A stretch of 48,885 bases of DNA from an uncultured Christensenellaceae bacterium (GCA_910587445.1 CAJULE010000017.1:1-48885), one strand, 5' to 3'; numbered from the stretch's first letter, positions 40,351-48,287 are shown. Made by a program: numbers and translations. Notes: generated by a model not told the origin, from the sequence alone.

Positions 40351-40799
40351 TGAAAGTGCTGCTTCTGATAATAATAGGCATAATAGGCGGCGTGATAGGC
40401 GGTATGGGTATGGGCGGCGGAACGCTCCTCATTCCTCTTCTTACGATATTCGTAGGCGTAGAACAACACGCGGCGCAGGCGCTCAATCTCTTGGCGTTCA
40501 TACCGATGTCCGGAGTAGCCATAGCCATACACATAAAAAACAAGCTCGTCGATTTCAAACAGGTGCTGCCGATAGCCATTCCCGCCGTGGCGGCAGGCGT
40601 GGGATCGTCTGTATTAAGCAAGCTTACGGGCGCGCGTGCGCTTTCGCGCTGGTTCGGACTCTTTCTCGTCGTTCTCGGAATATATCAGCTCATAACCGCG
40701 ATAATCGCTCTTGTAGGAAGTATCCGCAAGAAACGCCGCGAGCTTTTGAAGTTTCCCGAAGAGGTGGCTTCCCGCCATATCTCCGCATCTCTCACCTGA
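40350..40799 (+). CDS. TSUP permease, second half-size subunit
   Basis: A 149-residue partner of the previous gene with GVIGGMGMGGGTLLIPLL, then EQHAAQALNLLAFIPMS, matching the second TSUP repeat, and a basic tail at the C-terminus (SIRKKRREL). It begins on the last base of the upstream stop. A longer in-frame extension back to 39903 covers the first gene in another frame and is not used. The substrate is unknown. Confidence 0.88.
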   Translation: MKVLLLIIIGIIGGVIGGMGMGGGTLLIPLLTIFVGVEQHAAQALNLLAFIPMSGVAIAIHIKNKLVDFKQVLPIAIPAVAAGVGSSVLSKLTGARALSRWFGLFLVVLGIYQLITAIIALVGSIRKKRRELLKFPEEVASRHISASLT

Positions 40800-40838
40800 C
40801 GGATATATGGAAGCGAACGCCTTGTAGAGAAATAAAAG

Positions 40839-41160
40839 ACCTTTCGGCTGCGCTCAAGGTGACAACAGCGTTCAATATCAAGTCACGCGCTATTTTTATT
40901 CCATTCCGAGCAAAGTTGCTCGTTACATTGTCATTTTGCATTAGCCGAGCGTGGGGCGCGAACGCCACGAAGCGAAGCGTAACCGCTTTATGTCATTTCG
41001 AGCTTATTCTTTATTATGTCATTTTGAGCGAAGCAAAGCATAACTTCCATTATGTCATTTCGAGCGAAGTCGAGAAATCTATTCCACAATAAAGCCTTCC
41101 CTTGAGAGGGAAGGTGTCACGGCATAAAGCGAAGCGACTGCCGTGACGGATGAGTAGACA
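40839..41160. repeat. Dispersed repeats G, H, A, C
   Basis: A CCTTTCGGCTGCGCTCAAGG unit (about 40841-40862), a GCCGAGCGTGGGGCGCGAACG unit (40944-40985), several truncated A pieces, a full A (41053-41082), and a full C (41092-41159) with a perfect GTCACGGCA / TGCCGTGAC stem. Nothing coding is seen in 40800-41723. Confidence 0.75.
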
Positions 41161-41206
41161 ATTGTAAAAAAGACTGTAGTTCTGTTTCAATGAATTTCAA
41201 TCCTTT

Positions 41207-41538
41207 AAAAAGGGTTCTTAGGGTGAAACCCTAAGTAGTTGCGGGGTGGGGTTCAAAGGGGCGGGACATAGTCTAAAGTGTCCCGCCCCTTTGTCTTTTT
41301 GGTTGCACCTTTTCGAAAAAAGGTGCAGAAACATTTTCCGTGGTTTTCTTAAAATCCCAACCCCTCTTTTTGGTTGCACCTTTTCGAAAAAAAGGTGCAG
41401 AAACATTTTCCGTAGTTTTCTCAAAAGCCCAAACCCTCTTTTTCGAGCACCTTTTCGAAAAAAAGGTGCAGAAGCAAAGTGCGCAATGCTTATTTTGCGC
41501 GAAACATCTTTTTCGCTCACCTTTTCCGAAAAAGGTGC
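41207..41538 (+). repeat. Composite stem-loop element D, copy 4
   Basis: Hairpin 1 at 41217-41235 (CTTAGGGT / ACCCTAAG). Hairpin 2 has arms 41258-41268 and 41279-41289 (GGGGCGGGACA / TGTCCCGCCCC), then TTTGTCTTTTT. Four type-3 hairpins follow at 41305-41326, 41375-41398, 41447-41469 and 41516-41538, spaced about 70 bases. It sits upstream of the rnf promoter. Confidence 0.85.
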
Positions 41539-41629
41539 AAACATATTGCGAAACGTCGTATCCCTAATCGTAATAAAAATTTTTTCCGCGACTTTTTTCG
41601 AAAAAGCCGCATTATTTTTTAAATCCTCT

Positions 41630-41657
41630 TTACTTTTTTTCTCGTTCATGTTACAAT
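41630..41657 (+). promoter_or_regulatory. Likely promoter of the rnf operon
   Basis: TTTACT (41630-41635), 16-bp spacer, TACAAT (41652-41657) with TGT directly before it (extended -10). It lies about 65 bases before the rnfC start and after D copy 4. Confidence 0.45.
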
Positions 41658-41723
41658 ATAACAGTTAAACGGCAATCATTGTATTGCTACGAAACGAGAA
41701 CATTCACGAGGGAGGCAACGAGT

Positions 41724-43037
41724 TTGTCATTCACCTTTAAGGGCGGAGTGCATCCGCCCGCACATAAAGAGCTTTCCGACAGAAAGAACATCGAATATAT
41801 GCCGCCGCCCGCGACGGTATATATTCCTTTGTCGCAACATATCGGCAAAGCGGCAAAGGCAGTCGTCGCAGTAGGCGATAAGGTCGTCGAGGGGCAGAAG
41901 ATAGGCGAGGCGGACGGTATGTTGAGCGCGCACGTCTTTTCTTCCGTATGCGGCACGGTAAAAGCCATAGAGACCCGAGCAACATCCTCCGGTAAGTGCG
42001 AACATATAGTCATAGAGCGCGACACGGCGGAAGAAAAGCCCGAAGCGTTCCGTTTCCCGTCGCTTTCGGTTCGGGACGGAGAGCATATTCTGGAGCGCAT
42101 AAAGGACTGCGGCATAGTGGGCATGGGCGGAGCCGGCTTTCCCACGCACGTCAAACTCGCGCCCAAGGAAAAAATAGATACGTTCATAATAAACGCCGCC
42201 GAGTGCGAGCCGTACATCACCTGCGACTATCGCATAATGCTCGAGTATACCGAGCAGTTTTTGCGCGGAGCGCTTTATATGGCAAAGACGGTCGGTCTCG
42301 ATAAGGTGCTTATCGGCATAGAGTCGAATAAGACCGACGCCGCCGATTTCGTCGCGCGTGTGGCTAAGGAAAAGGGCTATGACGTCGAAGTGGTCGTTTT
42401 GAAGGCAAAGTATCCGCAGGGCGCGGAAAAGCAGCTCGTCTACGCCATGACGGGTAGAACGGTCAAGGCGGGCGGACTTCCCTCGGGAGTGGGAGTCGTG
42501 GTCGACAATGTGCACACCGCGCTTTCGGTCGCGCTTGCCGTCGAGGACGGACAGACCCTTTATAAGCGTATAATGACGGTTACGGGCGAGGCGGTTGCGG
42601 AGCCGAAAAACTTTTGGTGCTTTTCGGGCGCGACGTACGACGAAGCCGTTTCTTTCTGCGGCGGAGCAAAAGAGGGCGACGACGCTCCCGTAAAGTGCAT
42701 AAACGGCGGACCGATGATGGGCGTATCGGTCAGCGACGAGACTATTGCCTGCACGCGTACGACAAGCTGTATTTTGCTTTTGAGCAAAGATTCGGCATTT
42801 ACGGGCAGTTCTATGCCATGCATAAATTGCGGAAGGTGCGCTTCTGTGTGCCCGATGAAGCTCATGCCGATGTATATCGACTCGTTCATGCGCACGGGAG
42901 ATCTCAAGGGCGCGGTGAAGTACGGGGCAAAATACTGCATAGGTTGCGGGAGTTGCGCATATGTCTGTCCCGCAAAACGACCTTTATTGCAGTCCATAAA
43001 GCTCGCAAAGAAAAAAAGTACGGAGGCAGGGCTGTGA
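41724..43037 (+). CDS. rnfC: Rnf complex subunit C
   Basis: Peripheral NADH-side subunit of the Rnf complex, which couples ferredoxin:NAD+ electron transfer to sodium or proton pumping. From TTG 41724 the 437-residue protein begins MSFTFKGGVHPP, the family N-terminus, with GGGAGG eight bases upstream; a longer frame to 41679 has no ribosome site. Features include GMGGAGFPTHVKL (flavin/NAD region), INAAECEPYITCDYR, and two [4Fe-4S] motifs CINCGRCASVCP and CIGCGSCAYVCP near residues 360-410. The stop overlaps rnfD (GTGA). The operon order C-D-G-E-A-B matches acetogens and other Clostridia. Confidence 0.96.
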   Translation: MSFTFKGGVHPPAHKELSDRKNIEYMPPPATVYIPLSQHIGKAAKAVVAVGDKVVEGQKIGEADGMLSAHVFSSVCGTVKAIETRATSSGKCEHIVIERDTAEEKPEAFRFPSLSVRDGEHILERIKDCGIVGMGGAGFPTHVKLAPKEKIDTFIINAAECEPYITCDYRIMLEYTEQFLRGALYMAKTVGLDKVLIGIESNKTDAADFVARVAKEKGYDVEVVVLKAKYPQGAEKQLVYAMTGRTVKAGGLPSGVGVVVDNVHTALSVALAVEDGQTLYKRIMTVTGEAVAEPKNFWCFSGATYDEAVSFCGGAKEGDDAPVKCINGGPMMGVSVSDETIACTRTTSCILLLSKDSAFTGSSMPCINCGRCASVCPMKLMPMYIDSFMRTGDLKGAVKYGAKYCIGCGSCAYVCPAKRPLLQSIKLAKKKSTEAGL

Positions 43038-44152
43038 AAGAAAATTTGTTTGTTTCGGTTTCGCCGCATATAACGGACGCGAAGAACAGCGTCCGCCGCA
43101 TAATGATCGACGTTTTGATCTCGCTTTGTCCCGTCGTCATAGCCGCGGTGTTTTTCTTCGGCTACGGCGTGGCGATAAATATAGCCGTCGCCGTCGGCGC
43201 GTGTATCGGCTTCGAGCTCCTATACGACGCGGGCGTGCGCGGCAAATTCAAAAAGGGCTATTTTAAAAATGCGAGCATAAAGGACGGCTCGGCGGCTGTT
43301 ACGGGCGTCATTCTCGCGCTCAATTTCCCCACGTTTTTAAAGGTGGACGCTTGGGACTTAAACATCTACAAGCCCAATATAAATCTTCCCACGACGGCGG
43401 ACATTCTCTTTTCGTTCGATACGGTAATAATGCTTATAGTCGCGTCGGCATTCGCGATCGTCGTAGTCAAAATGCTGTTCGGCGGCATAGGCAAGAACTT
43501 CGTCAATCCCGCCGCGGCAGGTAGAGTTTTCGCGTTCATGACGGTTTCGCTTGCGGCGGTGCAGACGATAGGGCTCGGGCTCGACGCGTCCACGGGCGCT
43601 ACTTGGCTTTCGGGTCATACGGGCGGCGTGAGCGGTTCCGTGCTCCTGAATATGTTTATCGGCAATACGGGCAGCGCGGCGGTAGGCGAGACCTGCGCGA
43701 TAGCTATTATAATAGGTTTTGTCTATCTCGTCGTAAGAAAGGTAATAGACTTCAAACTTCCGCTCGTTATCGTCGGATCGGCGTTCGTGTTCGCGCTCCT
43801 TATGAGCGGCGTTCGCGGATTGGCGCTCGGCGAAATGAATTCCGCGGGCGAAGTGCTCTCGAACGCTCTTGCGCACGTCCTTTCGGGCGGACTGCTGTTC
43901 GGCTCCGTCTACATGGCGACCGACTACGCGACAAGCCCGAACACTCCTCTCGGCAGAATTATTTTCGGGGTGGGTATAGCTCTCATAACCATGCTTATAC
44001 GCGTCTTTGCCTCGGCTCCCGAGGGCATGAGCTTTGCCATACTCATAATGAATATCGTGACGCCGCTCATAGACAGATATATATATCCGAAGCCCTTCGG
44101 CTACGTAAAGCCCGAAAAGAAAAAGAAGGCAAAGGAGGAGAAAGCGGCATGA
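43034..44152 (+). CDS. rnfD: Rnf complex subunit D (flavinylated membrane subunit)
   Basis: A 372-residue integral membrane subunit with about nine helices. The FMN attachment motif is STGAT (186-190), with Thr190 as the covalent site, in LDASTGATWLSG. KNFVNPAAAGRVFAFM and the later YMATDYATSPNTPLGRIIFG are typical. GTG 43034 overlaps the rnfC stop (GTGA) and has GGAGG upstream; a long extension of the frame back to 42614 is an rnfC shadow. It is expected to be flavinylated by the ApbE encoded at 11412. Confidence 0.96.
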   Translation: MKENLFVSVSPHITDAKNSVRRIMIDVLISLCPVVIAAVFFFGYGVAINIAVAVGACIGFELLYDAGVRGKFKKGYFKNASIKDGSAAVTGVILALNFPTFLKVDAWDLNIYKPNINLPTTADILFSFDTVIMLIVASAFAIVVVKMLFGGIGKNFVNPAAAGRVFAFMTVSLAAVQTIGLGLDASTGATWLSGHTGGVSGSVLLNMFIGNTGSAAVGETCAIAIIIGFVYLVVRKVIDFKLPLVIVGSAFVFALLMSGVRGLALGEMNSAGEVLSNALAHVLSGGLLFGSVYMATDYATSPNTPLGRIIFGVGIALITMLIRVFASAPEGMSFAILIMNIVTPLIDRYIYPKPFGYVKPEKKKKAKEEKAA

Positions 44153-44781
44153 AAAATTCGACCAAGAACACTTTAAGATGCGTAATAGCGCTTTCGGTGA
44201 TCTCCGTTGTCTGCGTTGCGCTCCTTGCCGTGGCAAACCGCTTTTTGCCGAAGTATAAGCCCTCGCTCGATCTGAATACGGTGACGCTCATAAACGGTAT
44301 CGTTCCGAGCGGCGTGGACGATAAGACCGCGCTCGACGAGGGATATTACGAAATGCTTGTGCTCGACGACAAAAAGCTCGCCGACTTCAATAAGAACAAT
44401 CGCGCCGAGGCGAACAACGCCGTTCTTGCCGTTTATAGGGCGGTCAAGGGCGATAATGCGGGCGCATATATAGTCGAAGCGCAGGCGCAGGGATATGCGG
44501 GGAACGACCCTATTGTAATGCTCACTGCGATAGACGAGGACGGCGCGATCATAAGTGTAGTCACCAAAAAGCAGACCGAAAATTCCCCCGGTACGAACGG
44601 CATATTCGAAGAAAAGCAGTTTGCGCTTCTCGTCGAATACGTGAAGGGCAAGACGAGCATAGACGGCTCGGGAATCTCCGCTTCCACGGGCGCGACATCC
44701 TCCTATTCCGTGGGCGGCGTCGCAAACGCAATAGGCATTTCGCTTAAGGTGATACCCGAGGTGAAAGGAGGCAGCTTATGA
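44149..44781 (+). CDS. rnfG: Rnf complex subunit G (flavinylated)
   Basis: A 210-residue subunit with one N-terminal transmembrane helix (about 8-30) and an extracytoplasmic FMN-binding domain. The attachment motif STGAT lies at 179-183 (Thr183) in SASTGATSSYSVGGV. YIVEAQAQGYAGNDPIVMLTAID is the family core. The start overlaps the rnfD stop (ATGA), as does the stop with rnfE. The usual pre-motif acidic residue is replaced by serine, which still fits known variation. Confidence 0.95.
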   Translation: MKNSTKNTLRCVIALSVISVVCVALLAVANRFLPKYKPSLDLNTVTLINGIVPSGVDDKTALDEGYYEMLVLDDKKLADFNKNNRAEANNAVLAVYRAVKGDNAGAYIVEAQAQGYAGNDPIVMLTAIDEDGAIISVVTKKQTENSPGTNGIFEEKQFALLVEYVKGKTSIDGSGISASTGATSSYSVGGVANAIGISLKVIPEVKGGSL

Positions 44782-45368
44782 ACAAGTCAAGGCTTAAGGA
44801 CGCCGCTCTCGGCGGAATACTGAGTAATCCCGTTTTCGTGCTTGTGCTCGGAATGTGTCCGACTATTGCGCAGAGCAATACTGTTGTAAACGCATTCGGG
44901 CTCGGTGCGGCGACGGCGATAGTGCTCATAGTCTCGAATCTCACAATTTCGCTTCTTCGCAAAGTAATACCCGACAAGGTGCGCCTTCCGGCATACATCG
45001 TCATAATCGCGACATTCGTCACGCTCGTGCAAATGCTGATGTCGGGACTTTTGCCCGATCTCTATTCGTCCATAAGCAAATTCATACCGCTCATAGTCGT
45101 GAACTGCATAATCCTCGGCAGAGCCGAATCGTTCGCTTCCAAAAACGACGTGCTGACTTCGACAGTGGACGGCGTATCCATGGGGCTCGGATTTTTGCTC
45201 GCGATATGCCTTTTGGGCGCGGTGAGGCAGGGGCTCGGCATTATCGGGCTTACGCTCTTTACCCGTCCCGCGGGCGGCTTCATGGTGCTCGGTTTCTTGA
45301 TGGCGCTCTTCAATTACCTCACGAAGCTGTACCATGACAGACATAAATCGCTTTTGAAGGGGGCATAA
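44778..45368 (+). CDS. rnfE: Rnf complex subunit E
   Basis: A 196-residue integral membrane protein with six helices, homologous to RnfA and to NqrD: NPVFVLVLGMCPTIAQSNTVVNAFGLG near the start, and VNCIILGRAESFASKN with the conserved Asn-Cys in the middle. That Cys and its RnfA counterpart are proposed to hold a shared iron-sulfur centre within the membrane. The ATG overlaps the rnfG stop (ATGA). Length is normal. Confidence 0.95.
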   Translation: MNKSRLKDAALGGILSNPVFVLVLGMCPTIAQSNTVVNAFGLGAATAIVLIVSNLTISLLRKVIPDKVRLPAYIVIIATFVTLVQMLMSGLLPDLYSSISKFIPLIVVNCIILGRAESFASKNDVLTSTVDGVSMGLGFLLAICLLGAVRQGLGIIGLTLFTRPAGGFMVLGFLMALFNYLTKLYHDRHKSLLKGA

Positions 45369-45372
45369 CGGT

Positions 45373-45951
45373 ATGTGGACTGCAATAATTACCATTGTTA
45401 TAAGCGGCATAATAACCGACAACATAATCTTTTCGCAGACGCTCGGAATCTGTCCGTTCCTCGGCGTGAGCAAGAAGCTCGATTCCGCCGTCGGCATGGG
45501 GCTTGCCGTGACGTTCGTCATTGTGCTCTCGTCCGTAGTCTGCCATTTCCTCTATATGCTTCTGGAGCTTTTGGAACTTACCTATCTCCAGACTATACTC
45601 TTTATACTCATAATAGCCGCGCTCGTACAGTTGCTCGACATCGTTTTAAAGAGAGTAAGCCCGTCGCTCTATACGTCGCTCGGCGTTTATCTTGCGCTTA
45701 TCACGACGAACTGCGCCGTGCTCGGTACGGCAAACAGCGTCGTTGCAAACGGGTACGGACTTTTGGAGACCTTTATCGCGGCGCTGTCCGTAGGTCTCGG
45801 CTTTACGCTCGCGCTCATTCTCATGGCGGGCGTGCGCGAAAAGGTGGCGCGCTCGTCTATACCCAAGCCCTTCCACGGCTTCCCAATCGCGCTCATAATT
45901 GCGGGGATTATGGCTATGGCTTTTTACGGTTTCGGTGGGCTCTCTTTTTGA
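45373..45951 (+). CDS. rnfA: Rnf complex subunit A
   Basis: A 192-residue integral membrane protein with six helices, the inverted homologue of RnfE: DNIIFSQTLGICPFLGVSKK near the start and TTNCAVLGTANSVVA in the middle with the conserved Asn-Cys. It starts four bases after the rnfE stop. In most genomes rnfB follows directly; here a 177-base gap containing an E element intervenes. Confidence 0.95.
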   Translation: MWTAIITIVISGIITDNIIFSQTLGICPFLGVSKKLDSAVGMGLAVTFVIVLSSVVCHFLYMLLELLELTYLQTILFILIIAALVQLLDIVLKRVSPSLYTSLGVYLALITTNCAVLGTANSVVANGYGLLETFIAALSVGLGFTLALILMAGVREKVARSSIPKPFHGFPIALIIAGIMAMAFYGFGGLSF

Positions 45952-45963
45952 GCGTGCATTCAT

Positions 45964-46057
45964 CGCCGCAGACGAGTTGCGTGCTCCTTGCTGCTCGGGC
46001 GCAGTACGAGTAGTACAGCAACCCGAGCGTCTCGTCGCCTGCTACCCGTCTGCGGCG
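45964..46057 (+). repeat. Tripartite element E, copy 6, between rnfA and rnfB
   Basis: Outer arms CGCCGCAGACG (45964-45974) and CGTCTGCGGCG (46047-46057), 11 bp perfect. Inner arms GCTCGGG (45993-45999) and CCCGAGC (46022-46028), 7 bp perfect. Apical GTAC (46004-46007) / GTAC (46013-46016). Blocks TTGCGTGCTCCTTGC and CTCGTCGCCTGC and the tail GGCGCGACTGCGCGTTC are shared with other copies. Confidence 0.85.
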
Positions 46058-46128
46058 CGACTGCGCGTTCAAATAAGTATTTCGTCTGACGCGCGATTAT
46101 GCTTTCAAGAAAACAAAAGGAGTATTCA

Positions 46129-46947
46129 ATGGAAATATTCATGACATTTATATTGCCCGTTCTCATTGCTCTCGCACTCGGAGCGCTTATTGCGTTCGGC
46201 TTGAGCTTTCTCGGCGAAAAACTCGCCGTAGACAGAGACGCGCGTATCGACGAGATAGAACGTCATCTTGCGGGCGCGAATTGCGGCGGTTGCGGCTATG
46301 CGGGGTGCAGTGCGTTTGCCGAAGCTCTCTTTAAGGGCGAAGCAAAGATAAGCCAGTGCAATCCCACGAGCTCCGAGGGAAAGAAGAACATCGCCCGTGT
46401 GCTCGGGATGAGCGAGGAAAAGAGCACGCGAACGGTCGCCGTCGTGCATTGTATAGGCGGCAATCGCTGTAAGAATAAATATTCCTATCAGGGATACGGA
46501 GATTGCGAATCGTGCCATATCCTTGCTGGCGGAAACAAGGCGTGCCCTACGGGGTGTATGGGGCTCGGCACCTGTTCGGATGTGTGTAAATATTCGGCAA
46601 TTTCCGTCGATAAGGATACGGCTTGTTCTAAGGTGAACTACAAGAACTGTACAAGTTGCGGCGCGTGTGTCGCGGCTTGTCCGAGCAAGATAATAGGGCG
46701 CATACCCGTCGAAGCAAAGGTCTATGTCGCTTGTTCCAATACGGGCACGGGCAGGGAAGTGGCGAAGGTCTGTTCCGTCGGCTGTATAGCCTGCGGCAAG
46801 TGCGAGCGCAATTGCCCCACGCACGCGATCGAGCTTTCCAATAATCTCGCCGCTATCGATTACGATAAATGTATAGGGTGCGGAAAGTGTGTCGAGGTGT
46901 GCCCTCGCCATTGCATACTGCCTTTTCCCAACGAATCTGCGTCGTAA
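46129..46947 (+). CDS. rnfB: Rnf complex subunit B
   Basis: A 272-residue ferredoxin-like subunit: an N-terminal membrane anchor (about 5-28), a four-Cys cluster motif ANCGGCGYAGCSAFAEAL (about 55-72), a Cys-rich middle, and ferredoxin motifs CTSCGACVAACP, CIACGKCERNCP and CIGCGKCVEVCP toward the C-terminus. It accepts electrons from reduced ferredoxin. ATG 46129 has AAAGGAG seven bases upstream; an in-frame ATG at 46099 lacks one. It is separated from rnfA by E copy 6, so it may be translated at a different level from the other subunits. Confidence 0.96.
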   Translation: MEIFMTFILPVLIALALGALIAFGLSFLGEKLAVDRDARIDEIERHLAGANCGGCGYAGCSAFAEALFKGEAKISQCNPTSSEGKKNIARVLGMSEEKSTRTVAVVHCIGGNRCKNKYSYQGYGDCESCHILAGGNKACPTGCMGLGTCSDVCKYSAISVDKDTACSKVNYKNCTSCGACVAACPSKIIGRIPVEAKVYVACSNTGTGREVAKVCSVGCIACGKCERNCPTHAIELSNNLAAIDYDKCIGCGKCVEVCPRHCILPFPNESAS

Positions 46948-47065
46948 TACAGTGTAAAGAGGGCGCGCCCTCGGGGTCATGTATATCTCTCCGTCGGTGC
47001 GTCCTTTTTCTTCGCCCTGCTCGTTTCTAAGTCGTTCGGTGTGTCGGCTTTTACAAACTAATCCT
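46948..47065. repeat. Degenerate F-type element after rnfB
   Basis: GGGTCATGTATATCTCTCCGTCG and CTGCTCGTTTCTAAGTCG resemble the internal and right-end landmarks of F copies, but the arms are not clear. The region ends at D copy 5. Confidence 0.4.
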
Positions 47066-47295
47066 TTAAAAAGGATTCTTAAGGCAGAGCCTTAAGTCGT
47101 TTAAAGATGAGGGATTCAAAAGGGAGAGGAATAGTCGAAAATTCCTCTCCCTTTGTCTTTTTGGTTGCACCTTTTCGAAAAAAGGTGCAGAAGCATTCTC
47201 CGCGGCTTTCAAAAAAGCGCAATACTCTTTTTGGTTGCACCTTTTCGAAAAAAGGTGCAGAAGCATTTTTTGCGAACCTTTTATTTAAAAGGTTC
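47066..47295 (+). repeat. Composite stem-loop element D, copy 5
   Basis: Hairpin 1 at 47078-47096 (CTTAAGGC / GCCTTAAG). Hairpin 2 has arms 47122-47132 (GGGAGAGGAAT) and 47141-47151 (ATTCCTCTCCC), then TTTGTCTTTTT. Type-3 hairpins lie at 47167-47188 and 47237-47258 (GCACC..GGTGC) and a variant at 47274-47295 (GAACC..GGTTC). Confidence 0.85.
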
Positions 47296-47323
47296 AGATG
47301 TCTTAAGGGTATAAATTCTTTTT

Positions 47324-47356
47324 CTTTTACTTATCCTATTTTAAAACAAGTAAAAG
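47324..47356 (+). promoter_or_regulatory. Inverted repeat covering the ribosome site of the lipoprotein gene
   Basis: CTTTTACTT (47324-47332) pairs perfectly with AAGTAAAAG (47348-47356), and the right arm includes the first bases of AAAAGGAG (47353-47360 region). Folding would hinder initiation at ATG 47365. Confidence 0.4.
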
Positions 47357-47364
47357 GAGTAATT

Positions 47365-48111
47365 ATGAAAAAAACAATCATATCCGCACTTGCGCTTATT
47401 CTCGCGGCTATGTGCATAACGGCGAGCGGCTGTTCGTGCGACGGCGTAAAGCAGACGGGGACGGCATACGGACTTGTACACGGATACTATGTCGGTCAGG
47501 CAACGGTCGAGCGCAGCGGAGACAAGATAGTTTCCGTGAAGTTCGAGGAGACGGAGGGTCCGTCGTCCTGGGCAAAGCGCACTAACATTAAGGACGAAAA
47601 GGCGGACGGAGTCGATTTTACGACGGGCGGCTTCGCCAAGAATATTTCCATTGGTTCGGTGACATTCCATGCGACCGACGACGAGGGAACAAAGACGCCC
47701 GCATACAAGCAGACCGACGACGGCGTGACGTTCGAGGAGTGGGTAAAGACCGAGGAGAACGCAAAGTTCTATATAGAACACATGGCGGCAGGCGACTATC
47801 GCATTCTCAAATCCGATCTTTCCGCGGCAGACCCCGACTTTTCCACCGATAAGGACGGCTTGAAAAAAGGCGAGCGCTGGCTCAAATCGAAGAACGGTTA
47901 TTGGAGCGGCAATGCGACCGTGCTCGGCTGGAAGGGCAATATCGACCGCATTTCCGATTATCTCGTGCGCAACGGCATAGGCGGCTATACGGGCGAGGAG
48001 ACTAAGGGCGACGGCGGCTGGACGATAAACGGAGTCGAGACGGGCGCTACCCTTGTCGATTTTCACGATTATATGGGGCTTGCGGTCAGGGCTTTCGAAT
48101 CGGCACAATAG
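47365..48111 (+). CDS. Lipoprotein with FMN-binding-like features, near the rnf operon
   Basis: A 248-residue lipoprotein: signal peptide ending ITASGC, lipid Cys23. After it, GLVHGYYVGQATVERSGDKIVSVKFEE resembles the first strands of FMN-binding domains (GxYxGxAxVxxxGKIxxV). The C-terminus has NGVETGATLVDFHDYMGLAVRAF, close to the [ST]-GAT flavinylation motif with its following helix; TGAT is at 226-229. The acidic residue three before the motif is missing. I infer a surface flavoprotein loaded by ApbE that may exchange electrons with Rnf, but the middle region is unlike typical members. AAAAGGAG precedes ATG 47365. Confidence 0.7.
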   Translation: MKKTIISALALILAAMCITASGCSCDGVKQTGTAYGLVHGYYVGQATVERSGDKIVSVKFEETEGPSSWAKRTNIKDEKADGVDFTTGGFAKNISIGSVTFHATDDEGTKTPAYKQTDDGVTFEEWVKTEENAKFYIEHMAAGDYRILKSDLSAADPDFSTDKDGLKKGERWLKSKNGYWSGNATVLGWKGNIDRISDYLVRNGIGGYTGEETKGDGGWTINGVETGATLVDFHDYMGLAVRAFESAQ

Positions 48112-48270
48112 TCCCAAGTGCGTATAACTCGCAAGCTCGTTGGCGTTCGTCGCTCCGCGCTCGGCTGAAGGCGTTCGCTGCGCCTATAATGCTCGCTCGG
48201 CTGAGCGGTCATGTACGAAGGGTACACTCCCTGCGCGAAATTCGCGCCGTCCTCGAACTGCTCGTATCTA
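48112..48270. repeat. F-type fragment downstream of the lipoprotein gene
   Basis: GCGTATAACTCGCAAG, then GGTCATGTACGAAGGGTACACTCCC and CTCGAACTGCTCGTATCTAA match F landmarks. A GGCGTTCGTCGCTCCGC-type piece is inserted in the left part, and clear terminal arms are lacking. No gene is seen in 48112-48885. Confidence 0.5.
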
Positions 48271-48287
48271 ATCCGTTCGGTTTTAAT

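Noticed and set aside
41218..41668. Open frames of 140 codons or so on both strands inside D element copies
   Set aside because: They follow repeat units (recurring APFRKKGA or LHLFSKRC words) rather than gene-like sequence, and the same words appear at every D copy in different contexts.
42614..43033. Long N-terminal extension of rnfD
   Set aside because: It overlaps rnfC in another frame; GTG 43034 has a ribosome site and gives the normal RnfD N-terminus.
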